A stretch of 64,000 nt of DNA from Sphingopyxis granuli NBRC 100800 (GCF_001591045.1 NZ_BCUA01000011.1:1-64000), one strand, 5' to 3'. Positions 53,394-64,000 are shown, numbered from the stretch's first letter. The notes: a model not told the origin generated them from the sequence alone. Numbers and translations are program-made.

Positions 53394-54125
53394 ATGACCT
53401 ATTGCGTCGGCATGCGTCTGAACAAGGGACTGGTGTTCATGTCGGACACCCGCACCAACGCGGGTGTCGACGACATCTCGCAGGTCCGCAAGATGCGTAG
53501 CTGGCACGTTCCCGGCGAGCGCGTGATCACGCTGATGTCGGCGGGCAATCTGGCGACGACGCAGGGGGTCGTCAGCCTGCTCGACGAGCGGCTCAAGGCG
53601 CCCGGCGACCGGCACCCGCCGATCCTCACCGCGGCGTCGATGTTCGAGGTCGCGACGATCATCGGCGAGACGCTGCGCGGCATCGTGATGCGCTATGGCG
53701 CGGAGGGCCAGAACGCCGAATCGATCTTTCGCGCCTCGCTGATCGTCGGGGGGCAGATCCGGGGCGGTGAGCCGCGGCTGTTCCTGATCTATCCCGAGGG
53801 CAATTTCATCGAATCGGGCGAGGACAATCCCTTCTTCCAGATCGGCGAGACCAAATACGGCCGCCCGATGATCGTCCGCTCCTATCACCCCGCCATGGCG
53901 TTCGAGGATGCGGTGAAACTGCTCTGCGTCTCGTTCGATTCGACGATCCGCGCCAATGCCGGGGTCGACCTGCCGATCGACCTGAAGGTCCATGCGCGCG
54001 ACGACTTCACCACCGTGCGCGAACGTCGCTTCGAACGCGGCGATCCCTATTACCAGAGCGTGTCCGACGGTTGGGCCGCGGCGTTGGGGCACGCGCTCGA
54101 CACGCTGCCGGACTTTCATTTCTGA
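53394..54125 (+). CDS. Anbu-type proteasome-like peptidase
   Basis: A 243-residue Ntn-hydrolase of the Anbu (ancestral beta subunit, COG3484) family. The N-terminus MTYCVGMRLNKGLVFMSDTRTNAGVD exposes Thr2 as the likely nucleophile after Met removal, with Asp18-type (SDTRTN) and Lys (QVRKMR) partners in proteasome positions. The ATG at 53394 fits this. In most bacteria Anbu sits beside an ATP-grasp, an alpha-E protein and a transglutaminase-like gene; here none is present, and it follows secA by 55 bp on the same strand. Confidence 0.93.
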   Translation: MTYCVGMRLNKGLVFMSDTRTNAGVDDISQVRKMRSWHVPGERVITLMSAGNLATTQGVVSLLDERLKAPGDRHPPILTAASMFEVATIIGETLRGIVMRYGAEGQNAESIFRASLIVGGQIRGGEPRLFLIYPEGNFIESGEDNPFFQIGETKYGRPMIVRSYHPAMAFEDAVKLLCVSFDSTIRANAGVDLPIDLKVHARDDFTTVRERRFERGDPYYQSVSDGWAAALGHALDTLPDFHF

Positions 54126-54197
54126 CCACCGGCATTTCTGACGGCCAGCATTTCTGACGTTTGGCGCCGCGCCAGCTTTTGCCCGGGGGCGGCGAAG

Positions 54198-56162
<1,965 letters not shown>

Positions 56163-56234
56163 CCTTGATTCTCCCGATCTTTGGGCCTGCCCGTTGCCGG
56201 GGCGTTCGGCCGCGAATCCTTTTTCCTTCCTTAT

Positions 56235-56314
56235 CCGTTCGCATCGAGCGAAGTCGAGATGCCTATCGCTTGCATTCGCCTTCGGGGTGCCTCGACTTCG
56301 CTCGACACGAACGG
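56235..56314. repeat. Palindromic intergenic repeat (GAGCGAAGTCGAG type)
   Basis: GAGCGAAGTCGAG at 56246-56258 is mirrored by CTCGACTTCGCTC at 56291-56303, with outer CCGTTCG/CGAACGG arms (56235-56241, 56308-56314). It fills most of the acs-ALDH divergent promoter gap. Confidence 0.7.
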
Positions 56315-56330
56315 AGAGAGGGGTATTGGG

Positions 56331-57860
56331 ATGGAAGGCGAAAGGCCGAAAGGATGGACGTTGGCCGGGATCACGGAAGAAACTGGACGCTTGCTCGACG
56401 CATTGGGTGTCGACCATGCCGCATGGACCGACGGATCGATGCCGTCGCTGTCGCCGCTGACCGGCGAGCAGGTCGCGATGGTGCGCGTTTCCGGCGCGGC
56501 CGACATCGATGCGGCGCTGGACAGGGCGACCGCGGCATTCCGCGCGTGGAGCCGGGTCCCGGCGCCGCGGCGCGGCGAGCTGGTGCGGCTGTTCGGCGAG
56601 GAATTGCGCGCCGCGAAAGATAGCCTCGCCCGGCTGGTGACGATCGAGGCGGGCAAGATTCCCTCGGAGGGCGCGGGCGAGGTGCAGGAGATGATCGACA
56701 TCTGCGACTTCGCGGTCGGGCTGTCGCGGCAGCTCTATGGCCTCACCATCGCGACCGAGCGCCCGGGGCACCGGATGATGGAGGTCTGGCACCCGCTCGG
56801 CGTCGTCGGCGTGATCTCGGCCTTCAATTTCCCGGTCGCGGTATGGGCGTGGAACGCCGCGCTGGCGCTGGTGTGCGGCAACAGCGTGGTGTGGAAGCCG
56901 TCCGAAAAGACGCCGCTCACCGCGCTGGCGACGCAGGCGATCTTCGAGCGCGCGCTGGCGCGTTTCGGCGAAGCGCCCGCGGGTCTGTCGCAGCTTCTGA
57001 TCGGCGGGCGCGAGGCGGGCGAGACCCTCGTCGACGACGCCCGCGTCGCGCTCGTTTCGGCGACCGGCTCGACGCGGATGGGCCGCGCGGTCGCGCCGCG
57101 GCTGGCCGGGCGCTTCGCGCGCGCGATCCTCGAACTCGGCGGTAACAACGGCGTGATCGTCGCGCCGTCGGCCGACCTCGACCTCGCGCTGCGCGGGGTG
57201 GCGTTCGGGGCGATGGGCACGGCGGGGCAGCGCTGCACGACGACGCGGCGGCTGTTCGTCCACGACAGCATCCACGACGCCTTCGTCGCGCGGCTGAAAG
57301 CCGCCTATGCGAGCGTCGCGGTCGGCAACCCGCTGGAAGGCGACGTGCTCGTCGGACCGCTGATCGATCGGGCCGCGTTCGAGGCGATGCAGGCGGCGCT
57401 GGCCGCCGCGCGCGTCGCGGGCGGCGTCGTCCATGGCGGGATGCGCATCGGCGAGGGCGCGAGCTATTATGTCCGTCCGGCGCTGGTCGAGATGCCGGGG
57501 CAGGTCGGGCCGGTGCTGGAGGAGACGTTCGCACCGATCCTCTACGTGATGCGCTACGACGATCTGGACGCGGCGATCCGGCTGCACAACGCCGTCGCCG
57601 CGGGGCTGTCGTCGGCGATCTTCACACGCGACCTGACCGAGGCCGAGCGCTTCCTCGCCGCGAGCGACTGCGGCATCGCCAACGTCAATCTGGGGACGAG
57701 CGGGGCCGAGATCGGCGGCGCCTTCGGCGGTGAGAAAGAGACAGGCGGCGGCCGCGAATCGGGGTCGGACAGCTGGAAGGCCTATATGCGCCGCGCGACG
57801 AACACGGTGAATTATTCGGACGCGCTGCCGCTCGCACAGGGGGTGAGTTTCGATCTCTAA
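56331..57860 (+). CDS. Aldehyde dehydrogenase, ALDH7 type (aminoadipate/piperideine-carboxylate semialdehyde)
   Basis: A 509-residue NAD-dependent aldehyde dehydrogenase. The general base Glu268 (ILELGGNNG) and nucleophile Cys302 ([12 protein letters not shown]) are intact. The C-terminal [26 protein letters not shown] block is distinctive for the ALDH7/antiquitin family, which oxidises 2-aminoadipate 6-semialdehyde in lysine catabolism. The ATG at 56331 follows GGAGAGAGGGG. Lysine-pathway neighbours are absent, so the assignment rests on this signature. Confidence 0.93.
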   Translation: MEGERPKGWTLAGITEETGRLLDALGVDHAAWTDGSMPSLSPLTGEQVAMVRVSGAADIDAALDRATAAFRAWSRVPAPRRGELVRLFGEELRAAKDSLARLVTIEAGKIPSEGAGEVQEMIDICDFAVGLSRQLYGLTIATERPGHRMMEVWHPLGVVGVISAFNFPVAVWAWNAALALVCGNSVVWKPSEKTPLTALATQAIFERALARFGEAPAGLSQLLIGGREAGETLVDDARVALVSATGSTRMGRAVAPRLAGRFARAILELGGNNGVIVAPSADLDLALRGVAFGAMGTAGQRCTTTRRLFVHDSIHDAFVARLKAAYASVAVGNPLEGDVLVGPLIDRAAFEAMQAALAAARVAGGVVHGGMRIGEGASYYVRPALVEMPGQVGPVLEETFAPILYVMRYDDLDAAIRLHNAVAAGLSSAIFTRDLTEAERFLAASDCGIANVNLGTSGAEIGGAFGGEKETGGGRESGSDSWKAYMRRATNTVNYSDALPLAQGVSFDL

Positions 57861-57862
57861 TT

Positions 57863-57963
57863 CCCCTCCCGCTTGCGGGAGGGGTTAGGGGAGGGCGTGT
57901 CGCTCTCCCGTACCTTGGCTTTCAAACGGGCCCTCCTCCGACCCCTCCCGCAAGCGGGAGGGG
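57863..57963. repeat. Paired CCCCTCCCGCAAGCGGGAGGGG hairpins
   Basis: Two 22-bp perfect hairpins (57863-57884 and 57942-57963) flank a short spacer between the convergent ALDH7 and thiolase-like genes. They may serve as terminators for both. Confidence 0.75.
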
Positions 57964-57967
57964 AGAA

Positions 57968-59467
57968 TCAGGCCCGCCAGCCGAATCCCTCGTCCAGCGC
58001 CACGATCCGCCCTTCGGTGCCCACCGGCTCCTTCGTGCCGTCGGTCAGGAACGCCAGCATCGCCGCGTCGCGCACGTCGACATGCGCGAGCGTGCGCTGC
58101 CCTTCGGGCGTGCGCGCGACGACGACGCCCGCCCTGGGCGCGCCATCGCGCCCGTAGAAGACCGTGTAGCTCTCGATCGTCGCCGGCCCCGCATAATCCT
58201 CGACCAGTTCGGGAACGGGGCCGCGCTTTTCCTCGGCTTCGGCCTGATAGTCGAAATCCTGCGGAAAGCGTGCCGCGGCGATCGGCCGGTTGCCCAGCAC
58301 GATGCAATGATTGTCGGTCGCGAAACCGCCATTGGCGAACAGGAAGCCATAGCGGCCTTCGCGACGCAGCTTGTCGACCATCGAGACGACTGCGTGGCTC
58401 ATGTAATTGGCGATCGGGCCGCCGCCGAAGGTCAGGCCGCCGAACACGCTGGCGGGCCGGTCCCACGGCCAGCCGAGGATGCGCCGCGCCATCTTCGGCA
58501 CGCAGGGAAAGCAGCTGTAGAGTTCGACGCAGTCGAAATCCTCGACCGTCATGCCGTTCAGGTCGAGCGTGCGGGCGATCGACGTCTCCATGCTGACGCT
58601 ATGGTCGTAGCGGTCGCGCGCCAGAATGCTCGCGGGTTCCTTCGCGGCCGCGCCCATGCCCACGTAGACCAGCCGGTCCTCGGCGATGCCGCGCCGCCGT
58701 GCCTCGGCAAGGCTGGCGACGAGGAAGCCCGCGCCTTGGTTTACCGACGAATTGGCGACCATCAGCTTCGAATAGGGAAAGGCGATCGGGCGGTTGCGTT
58801 CGTTCACATCGAGGATGTCGGCGGGCGAGGCGGGCTTTCTTATCCACGCGCCGGGGTTTTCCGCCGCGACCTCCGAAAAGCGCGACCAGATTTCGGCGCT
58901 TTCGAACTGCGCGTCCTCAAGGCTTTCGCCCCACGCCGCGCGCGTCGCATTTTCATAGAGCGGATAGACGTCGACCGGCGCCGACAGGCCGTGCCTCTGG
59001 GCGTAGTTGGGCTCGCGCCGCGTCGCCACCTTGCGCACGGCATTATAGCTCTTGTCCTCGCCGCTCGCCGCCTTGGCGGCGCGGCCCGCGGCGGTGCGCA
59101 GCGCCTCGCCGCCGACGACGGCCGCCAGCTTGACCTCGCCCGCGCCGATGCGGTTCGCGGCCTCGTTGAGCAGGCGGATCGGCGTGTCGCCGTGCGGCGC
59201 CGCCGACTGGTAGTTGATCGCGGGATTGGCGCCGATCGCCGCCGCGAGCGGTTCGCACAGCTTGCCGAGATGATGGAAGCTGATCTGGTCGACGATCGCG
59301 AGGCTGTCGATGTCGGCGAGCGGAACGCCGGCGTCCTGCGCCGCGACCTTCAATGCCTCCACCATCAGGCCGAGCGAATCGAGCCCCCCGTCGGGATCGT
59401 CGGGGCGGTCGTTAACCTGCCCGACGCCGATGATGACGGGAATGCGCTCGGGATCGGTCATGCTCAT
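57968..59467 (-). CDS. Thiolase-like acetyl-CoA acetyltransferase (SCP2/SCPx type)
   Basis: A 499-residue thiolase-fold protein of the SCPx/long acetyl-CoA acetyltransferase group, which lacks the usual DRQCGS-type start and carries a long C-terminal extension. Typical segments are GVGQVNDRPDDPDGG, VELYSCFPCVPKMA near 310 and FGGLTFGGGPIANYMSHA near 340. It likely cleaves or condenses 3-ketoacyl-CoA of branched or long chains. The ATG follows the enoyl-CoA hydratase stop by 1 bp; an ATG two codons later is also possible. Confidence 0.85.
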   Translation of the reverse strand: MSMTDPERIPVIIGVGQVNDRPDDPDGGLDSLGLMVEALKVAAQDAGVPLADIDSLAIVDQISFHHLGKLCEPLAAAIGANPAINYQSAAPHGDTPIRLLNEAANRIGAGEVKLAAVVGGEALRTAAGRAAKAASGEDKSYNAVRKVATRREPNYAQRHGLSAPVDVYPLYENATRAAWGESLEDAQFESAEIWSRFSEVAAENPGAWIRKPASPADILDVNERNRPIAFPYSKLMVANSSVNQGAGFLVASLAEARRRGIAEDRLVYVGMGAAAKEPASILARDRYDHSVSMETSIARTLDLNGMTVEDFDCVELYSCFPCVPKMARRILGWPWDRPASVFGGLTFGGGPIANYMSHAVVSMVDKLRREGRYGFLFANGGFATDNHCIVLGNRPIAAARFPQDFDYQAEAEEKRGPVPELVEDYAGPATIESYTVFYGRDGAPRAGVVVARTPEGQRTLAHVDVRDAAMLAFLTDGTKEPVGTEGRIVALDEGFGWRA

Positions 59468-59468
59468 C

Positions 59469-60272
59469 TCAGCGTGCCTTCCACACCGGCTTGCGCTTCT
59501 CGGCAAAGGCGCGCGGGCCTTCGCGCGCGTCCTCGCTCGCCATCAGCAGCTTGCGTTCGCGGCTGTTGTCGGCCCAATGCGCATCGTCGCCGGCGATCTG
59601 TCCGTCCTGTATCCGGAGCGCGACGCGCTTCGACGCCTGCACCGACAAGGGGGCGTTGCCCGCGATCTTCTCTGCGAGCGCGATCGCGGTCGGCATCAGG
59701 TCGGCGAGCGGCACGACGCGGTTGGCGAAACCATAGCGCAGCGCGGTCTCGGCATCGAAGGGATCGCCGGTCAGAAGATGTTCCATCGCCAGCTTCGGCG
59801 GCAGCTGCTTGACGATGCGAAAGGCGCCGCCCGCCGCCGCGAACAGCCCGACCTTGACCTCGGGCAGGCCGAACTGCGCATTTTCGGCGGCGACGATCAG
59901 GTCGCACATCAGCGCGAGCTCGCAGCCGCCGCCGAAGGCGAAGCCATTGACCGCGCCGATCACCGGTTTCGAGATCGGGTGCGCGGCAAAGCCGCCGAAG
60001 CCCCATGCCTGCTGCGCCTTGTCTTCGGGAGCCAGCGCGCCGCCGCGCGACAGGGCGACGAGATCGGCGCCCGCGCAGAATGCCTTGTCGCCCGCGCCGG
60101 TGATGATGACGACGCGGATTTCGGGGTCGCTTTCCGCTTCGTCGAGCGCGGTGCCGATGCCGACGTGGACCGCCGCGTTGACGGCGTTGCGCGCCTCGGG
60201 CCGGTTGATCGTGACGATCAATATATGACCGTTGCGTGTCGTCAGGACGGCGGGGGCGGCGGTATCGGTCAT
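59469..60272 (-). CDS. Enoyl-CoA hydratase (crotonase family)
   Basis: Hydrates 2-enoyl-CoA to 3-hydroxyacyl-CoA. The 267-residue protein has the oxyanion segment FCAGADLVAL near 65-74 and GAVNGFAFGGGCELALMCDL, with both catalytic glutamates (Glu118 and Glu138 in LPEVKVGL), so it should be an active hydratase. It is the first gene of a two-gene unit with the SCPx-type thiolase (1-bp gap) and has an ACGT palindrome 36 bp upstream. Confidence 0.93.
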   Translation of the reverse strand: MTDTAAPAVLTTRNGHILIVTINRPEARNAVNAAVHVGIGTALDEAESDPEIRVVIITGAGDKAFCAGADLVALSRGGALAPEDKAQQAWGFGGFAAHPISKPVIGAVNGFAFGGGCELALMCDLIVAAENAQFGLPEVKVGLFAAAGGAFRIVKQLPPKLAMEHLLTGDPFDAETALRYGFANRVVPLADLMPTAIALAEKIAGNAPLSVQASKRVALRIQDGQIAGDDAHWADNSRERKLLMASEDAREGPRAFAEKRKPVWKAR

Positions 60273-60307
60273 GCGAATCTCTCCCTTTCGGGCGAGTATC
60301 GGCGCGA

Positions 60308-60325
60308 GTTGACGTTTACGTCAAC
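60308..60325 (-). promoter_or_regulatory. ACGT palindromic operator upstream of the enoyl-CoA hydratase unit
   Basis: GTTGACGT-TT-ACGTCAAC has perfect 8-bp arms. It is the best copy of the element seen at 7277 and 47690 and lies 36 bp before the hydratase start, typical of a MerR/LiuR-type control site. Confidence 0.6.
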
Positions 60326-60346
60326 TGGAAAGGGTGCGATTCTGCA

Positions 60347-60434
60347 GTGTGTCCCCGCGAAGGCGGGGACCCATCTCCCGCCAGTTCAAAATAGCGCTGC
60401 AGGATGATGGGCACCCGCCTTCGCGGGTGCACAC
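60347..60434. repeat. Palindromic intergenic repeat (CCCCGCGAAGGCGGGG type)
   Basis: GTGTCCCCGCGAAGGCGGGGACCCAT (from 60347) is mirrored by ATGGGCACCCGCCTTCGCGGGTGCACAC (60407-60434) in the gap between the hydratase control region and the 3' end of the aldolase gene. Confidence 0.7.
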
Positions 60435-60455
60435 GGCTTGTTTATGTTCGGCAGA

Positions 60456-61106
60456 TCAGATCGACTGCCCGGTCTTGGCCCAGTCCGCCAGAAACCCTTC
60501 GATGCCCTTTTCGGTCAGGACATGCTTGAACAGTCCCTTGATGACCGACGGCGGCGCGGTCATCACGTCGGCGCCGATCTTCGCGGCTTCGAGCACGTGG
60601 ATGCCGTGGCGCACGCTGGCGACGAGGATTTCGGTGTCGAAGGCGTAATTGTCGTAGATCAGGCGGATGTCGGCGATCAGCTGCATGCCGTCGAAGCCGT
60701 TGTCGTCGTGGCGGCCGACGAAGGGCGAGACGAAGGTCGCCCCCGCCTTTGCCGCGAGCAGCGCCTGCGTCGCCGAGAAGCAGAGGGTGACGTTGACCAT
60801 CGTCCCGTCGCCGGTCAGCGCCTTGCAGGTCTTGAGCCCGTCGATGGTCAGCGGCACCTTGATGCAGACATTGTCGGCGATCTTGCGGAGGATTTCGGCC
60901 TCCTTCATCATCGTTTCATGGTCGAGCGCGACCACCTCGGCCGACACGGGGCCGTCGACGAGGGCGCAGATTTCCTTCGTCACCTCCTTGAAGTCGCGGC
61001 CCGACTTGGCGATCAGCGACGGGTTGGTCGTGACGCCGTCGAGCAGGCCGGTCGCGGCGAGTTCCTGAATGGCGTCGATTTCGGCGGTGTCGGCGAAGAA
61101 TTTCAT
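60456..61106 (-). CDS. Fructose-6-phosphate aldolase / transaldolase (MipB/TalC type)
   Basis: A 216-residue class I aldolase of the short transaldolase family. The Schiff-base lysine is Lys83 in CIKVPLT, with [11 protein letters not shown] at the N-terminus, [13 protein letters not shown] and [13 protein letters not shown]. Short members are either true transaldolases or fructose-6-phosphate aldolases, which sequence alone does not separate. It probably feeds the pentose phosphate pathway with rpe. The N-terminus at 61106 is typical. Confidence 0.93.
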   Translation of the reverse strand: MKFFADTAEIDAIQELAATGLLDGVTTNPSLIAKSGRDFKEVTKEICALVDGPVSAEVVALDHETMMKEAEILRKIADNVCIKVPLTIDGLKTCKALTGDGTMVNVTLCFSATQALLAAKAGATFVSPFVGRHDDNGFDGMQLIADIRLIYDNYAFDTEILVASVRHGIHVLEAAKIGADVMTAPPSVIKGLFKHVLTEKGIEGFLADWAKTGQSI

Positions 61107-61166
61107 GGCTCGGATGATCCTGCTGGATGGTGATTCGGGTTTTCCGATCCCCTAGAACCCTTTCCT

Positions 61167-61243
61167 CGTCATTGCGAGCGAAGCGAAGCAATCCAGGACG
61201 GCTTACGCATGCTCTGGATTGCTTCGCTTCGCTCGCAATGACG
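61167..61243. repeat. 77-bp perfect palindromic repeat
   Basis: Arms 61167-61196 and 61214-61243 are exact reverse complements (30 nt; TCATTGCGAGCGAAGCGAAG core) with a 17-nt loop, located in the divergent fsa/radA gap. The element is a recognised alphaproteobacterial repeat type by appearance. Confidence 0.85.
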
Positions 61244-61293
61244 ATGGTGGGAAATTGCTGGCGTTCCATTTTTGTTCCCGCTAAGCGACCTTC

Positions 61294-62667
61294 ATGGCCA
61301 AAGCGAAACGCCAATATGTCTGCCAGAATTGCGGCGCCGTCAGTTATCGCTGGCAGGGCCAGTGCGCCGATTGCGGCGAGTGGAACACACTGGTCGAGGA
61401 AGCGGCCGAAACCGTCTTTTCCGCGAAGCACGACCTGTCGAAGGGCGGCCGCACGCTCGCGCTCGAAACGCTCGACGAACAGAGCGCGATGCCCGAGCGG
61501 ATGCTGTGCGGCATCGCCGAGTTCGACCGCGCGCTCGGCGGCGGCTTCGTCGCCGGGTCGGCGACGCTGATCGGCGGCGATCCGGGGATCGGCAAATCGA
61601 CCTTGCTGCTTCAGGCCGCGGGTCGGATCGCCAAGGCGGGCAAGTCGGTCGTCTATATCAGCGGCGAGGAAGCGGCGGCGCAGGTGCGGCTGCGCGCGCA
61701 GCGGCTGGGGCTCGGCGACGCGCCGGTGGCGCTCGCCAGCGCGACTTCGGTGCGCGACATCCTCGCCACGCTGGAGGGGCATGGGGGTGGACGGGGCGCC
61801 GATTTCGTCGTCATCGATTCGATCCAGACGATGCACAGCGACCTGATCGACAGCGCGCCGGGTACCGTCAGCCAGGTGCGCGCGAGCGCGCAGGAGCTGA
61901 TCCGCTATGCCAAGGACAGCGGCGCGGCGATCGTGCTCGTCGGCCATGTGACGAAGGACGGGACGATCGCGGGGCCGCGCGTGCTCGAACATATGGTCGA
62001 CACCGTGCTGGCGTTCGAGGGCGAGCGCAGCCACCAGTATCGCATCCTGCGCGCGGTCAAGAACCGCTTTGGCGGCACCGACGAGATCGGGGTGTTCGCG
62101 ATGGGCGAGGAGGGGCTGGGCGAGGTCGCCAACCCGTCGAGCCTGTTCCTGACCGACCGCAGCCGCGACGTGCCGGGGTCGGTGGTATTCCCCGCGCTGG
62201 AGGGCACGCGGCCGGTGCTGGTCGAGGTACAGGCGCTGACCGTCCGCCTTGCGAGCGGCGCGACGCCGCGCCGCGCCGTCGTCGGCTGGGACAGCGGGCG
62301 GCTCGCGATGGTGCTCGCGGTGCTCGAGGCGCGCTGCGGGCTCCAGATGGGCGCCGCCGAAGTCTATCTGAACATCGCGGGCGGCTATCGCCTCACCGAT
62401 CCGGCGGCCGACCTCGCGGTGGCGGCGGCGCTGATCTCGGCGTTCAGCGAGCGGCCGGTGCCCGCCGACGCGATCGTCTTCGGCGAACTGTCGCTGTCGG
62501 GCGAGGTGCGCCCGGTCGCGCACGACGCGCTGCGCCTGCGCGAGGCGGCGAAGCTCGGCTTTTCAAGCGGCTGGGGGCCAAAGGGGATGAAGGGTGTGAA
62601 GGGGATCGGCGTCACCGGCTTCGGCCGGCTCGGCGAACTCGTTGACCTGATGCTCGGGCGTGCCTAG
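61294..62667 (+). CDS. radA: DNA repair protein RadA
   Basis: A 457-residue DnaB-like helicase acting in branch migration during homologous recombination. It has an N-terminal zinc finger (Cys10, Cys13, Cys24, Cys27), the Walker A GGDPGIGKST near 94-103, the RadA-specific KNRFGGTDEIGVF motif near 257, and a Lon-protease-like C-terminal domain. The length is standard. It has its own promoter region with a 30-bp palindrome. Confidence 0.97.
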   Translation: MAKAKRQYVCQNCGAVSYRWQGQCADCGEWNTLVEEAAETVFSAKHDLSKGGRTLALETLDEQSAMPERMLCGIAEFDRALGGGFVAGSATLIGGDPGIGKSTLLLQAAGRIAKAGKSVVYISGEEAAAQVRLRAQRLGLGDAPVALASATSVRDILATLEGHGGGRGADFVVIDSIQTMHSDLIDSAPGTVSQVRASAQELIRYAKDSGAAIVLVGHVTKDGTIAGPRVLEHMVDTVLAFEGERSHQYRILRAVKNRFGGTDEIGVFAMGEEGLGEVANPSSLFLTDRSRDVPGSVVFPALEGTRPVLVEVQALTVRLASGATPRRAVVGWDSGRLAMVLAVLEARCGLQMGAAEVYLNIAGGYRLTDPAADLAVAAALISAFSERPVPADAIVFGELSLSGEVRPVAHDALRLREAAKLGFSSGWGPKGMKGVKGIGVTGFGRLGELVDLMLGRA

Positions 62668-62688
62668 ATCGACGGACATCAAGCTATT

Positions 62689-62774
62689 CCGTTCGCCCTG
62701 AGCTTGTCGAAGGGCTGTTCTTTCCGCCGGGAAGGAGAAAAAGGACGGTGCTTCGACAAGCTCAGCACGAACGG
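62689..62774. repeat. Palindromic intergenic repeat (CCGTTCG..GAGC..TGTCGAAG type)
   Basis: CCGTTCGCCCTGAGCTTGTCGAAGG (from 62689) is mirrored by CTTCGACAAGCTCAGCACGAACGG (ending 62774), second copy of the family at 2931-3018, between radA and cvpA. Confidence 0.75.
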
Positions 62775-62809
62775 TTGTATTTCATGCGTGATTTTTGGAT
62801 TGCGGTCCG

Positions 62810-63385
62810 ATGGCGAATCTGACGGCCCTCGACATCATCGTGCTGACGCTCGTCGGCGGCGGGGCGGTGCTCGGCTTTTCGCGCGGGCTGGTGCAGGAGG
62901 TGACGTCGCTCCTCGCCTGGGTGCTCGCCTTCCTGGCGGTGCGCTTCTTCCATGCGACGCTGACCGGCCTGCTGGGCGCCTATATCGGCGCCCCCGGCGG
63001 CGCGGCGATGCTGTCCTTCGTGCTGTTGTTCGGCGGCGTGTTCGCGGTGACGAAATGGGGATCGCGCGCGATGGGGCAGCGCAGCCGCGCCTCGCTGGTC
63101 GGCGGTTTCGACCGCGGGCTCGGCGCGGGGTTCGGCGCGGTGAAGGGGCTTTTGCTCGCGACATTGCTCTTCATGGCGGCGACATTGCTCTACGATGTCG
63201 GTTACGGCAACGCGGCACGTCCGGGCTGGATGACCGAAAGCCGCACCTATCCCGCGCTGAGCGCGACGAGCGCGGCGCTGAGCAAGGTCATTGCCGACCG
63301 CCGCGCCGACGCGCGCGCGGCGGCGGTGCCCGACGCGGCGGAACAGGATGTCGCGGCGCAGGGCGGGGCGGATCGGGCGCGATGA
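62810..63385 (+). CDS. CvpA family protein
   Basis: A 191-residue membrane protein of the CvpA (colicin V production) family with four spans in the first 120 residues (LTALDIIVLTLVGGGAVLGFSRG start; GAAMLSFVLLFGGVFAVT; GFDRGLGAGFGAVKGLLLATLLF) and a charged, alanine-rich C-terminal tail. CvpA links membrane or envelope stress tolerance in other bacteria. The ATG at 62810 was chosen over a TTG at 62795. It overlaps the next gene's start by ATGA. Confidence 0.9.
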   Translation: MANLTALDIIVLTLVGGGAVLGFSRGLVQEVTSLLAWVLAFLAVRFFHATLTGLLGAYIGAPGGAAMLSFVLLFGGVFAVTKWGSRAMGQRSRASLVGGFDRGLGAGFGAVKGLLLATLLFMAATLLYDVGYGNAARPGWMTESRTYPALSATSAALSKVIADRRADARAAAVPDAAEQDVAAQGGADRAR

Positions 63386-63807
63386 GCGCGCCGCTCTACA
63401 ATCGCGACATATTGGCGCTGGCCGTCGCCAACGCCGACTATCCGCTGCTGGATGCCGGGCAGCGCGCCTCGCTGCGCGCGCCGCTGTGCGGCAGCCGGAT
63501 CATCGTCGATGTCGATTCCGACGCCGCCGGGACGGTGCGCGCGGTCGGCCTGCATGTCGAGGCATGCGCGCTGGGGCAGGCATCGGCGGCGCTGCTTGCG
63601 CGCCATGCGCCGGGGCGCAGCCTTGCCGACCTGCGCGCCGCGCGCGATGCGATCGCCGGCTGGTTCGCGGGCGAGGGTGCGGCGCCCGACTGGCCGGGGT
63701 TCGACCTGCTCGCGCCGGCGCGCGACTATCCGGCGCGGCACGGCGCGATCCTGCTGCCCTTCGATGCCGCGGTCGCGGCGCTCGCGGGCGCCGACGTCGC
63801 GGGATGA
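63382..63807 (+). CDS. NifU-like iron-sulfur scaffold-like protein
   Basis: A 141-residue protein resembling the NifU N-terminal/IscU fold: Cys36 in PLCGSRIIVDVD and Cys62 in EACALGQASAALLA fit the first two cluster ligands, but the third cysteine position reads HGAILLP (Ala). It may therefore be a diverged, non-canonical scaffold. The ATGA overlap ties it to cvpA, and its stop overlaps the kefB-type start. Confidence 0.7.
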   Translation: MSAPLYNRDILALAVANADYPLLDAGQRASLRAPLCGSRIIVDVDSDAAGTVRAVGLHVEACALGQASAALLARHAPGRSLADLRAARDAIAGWFAGEGAAPDWPGFDLLAPARDYPARHGAILLPFDAAVAALAGADVAG

Positions 63808-64000
63808 TGCTGCCGCTCCTCTCGGCGGGCGCGGCGGTGACCGAGCGGGTATCCGAAACGCCGACCGACACCTTGCTGTTCGAAGGCGCGATCCTGCTCG
63901 GCGTCGCGACGCTGTTCGTGATGCTGTTCCGCCGCCTCGGGCTCGGCGCGGTGCTCGGCTATCTGGTCGCCGGGGCACTCGTCGGCCCTTATGGGCTGGG
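63804..64000 (+). CDS. KefB-type cation:proton antiporter, N-terminus (partial)
   Basis: The first 65 codons of a CPA2-family antiporter: a short extracytoplasmic N-terminus then hydrophobic DTLLFEGAILLGVATLFVMLF and RRLGLGAVLGYLVAGALVGPYG, the start of typical TM1-TM2 of KefB/KefC. It is cut by the window end. The ATG overlaps the previous stop as ATGA, giving a three-gene cvpA-NifU-like-antiporter unit. Confidence 0.8.
   Translation, partial: MMLPLLSAGAAVTERVSETPTDTLLFEGAILLGVATLFVMLFRRLGLGAVLGYLVAGALVGPYGL

Overview
The window is GC-rich, densely packed chromosomal DNA from an alphaproteobacterium, most likely a sphingomonad (Sphingopyxis or a close relative). The signs are the heparinase II/III-rpe pairing, SciP (DUF1153), an alpha-type SspB, a class Ia nrdA/nrdB pair, a lone hisBHAF block and many small sphingomonad-type hypothetical proteins. 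No rRNA, tRNA, CRISPR array, phage gene or complete insertion sequence is visible. One small transposon-like element with 21-bp terminal inverted repeats lies at the extreme left edge.

Layout. 1-7.2 kb, mostly minus strand: heparinase-like protein, ribulose-phosphate epimerase, a ribbon-helix-helix/SPFH pair with a 30-bp palindromic operator, an M3 oligopeptidase and an SMP-30 lactonase. 7.4-11.2 kb, plus strand: an acyl-CoA breakdown run (acyl-CoA dehydrogenase, thiolase, type II hydroxyacyl-CoA dehydrogenase, hot-dog thioesterase). 11.3-15.2 kb: gmk, fumC, sspB and small membrane proteins. 15.3-18.1 kb: hisB-hisH-hisA-hisF, ending against a long-form ketoacyl synthase III. 19.4-24.3 kb: TauE-type exporter, LysR regulator, small exported protein, and a coupled proline-dehydrogenase-like/CelD-like pair. 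24.4-27.9 kb: three consecutive enzymes for unusual peptides (P1 self-cleaving aminopeptidase, FAD amine/amino-acid oxidase, isoaspartyl peptidase). 28-34.7 kb: sciP, mnmA and a run of short stress-type proteins with candidate EcfG promoters. 34.9-38.4 kb: nrdB and nrdA separated by a small membrane protein. 39-41.4 kb: a 20-residue microprotein and a CHASE2-EAL c-di-GMP phosphodiesterase. 41.5-50 kb: a long acyl-CoA dehydrogenase, threonylcarbamoyl-AMP synthase, DMT exporter, S10 carboxypeptidase, two SDRs and an acyl-CoA carboxyltransferase. 50.2-54.1 kb: a small exported protein, secA and an Anbu proteasome-like protease. 54.2-60.3 kb: acetyl-CoA synthetase, ALDH7, SCP2-type thiolase and enoyl-CoA hydratase. 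60.4-64 kb: transaldolase-like aldolase, radA, cvpA, a NifU-like protein and the start of a KefB-type antiporter.

How the genes fit together. Fatty-acid and branched-chain acyl-CoA catabolism recurs at three separated loci. Each has an ACGT-based palindrome just upstream (7277, 47690, 60308), which suggests one shared regulator of the LiuR or similar type. Cell-cycle and c-di-GMP control is hinted at by sciP together with two CtrA-like boxes. Most intergenic gaps above about 80 bp are filled by perfect or near-perfect palindromic repeats of at least seven kinds. Some of these also look like transcription terminators.
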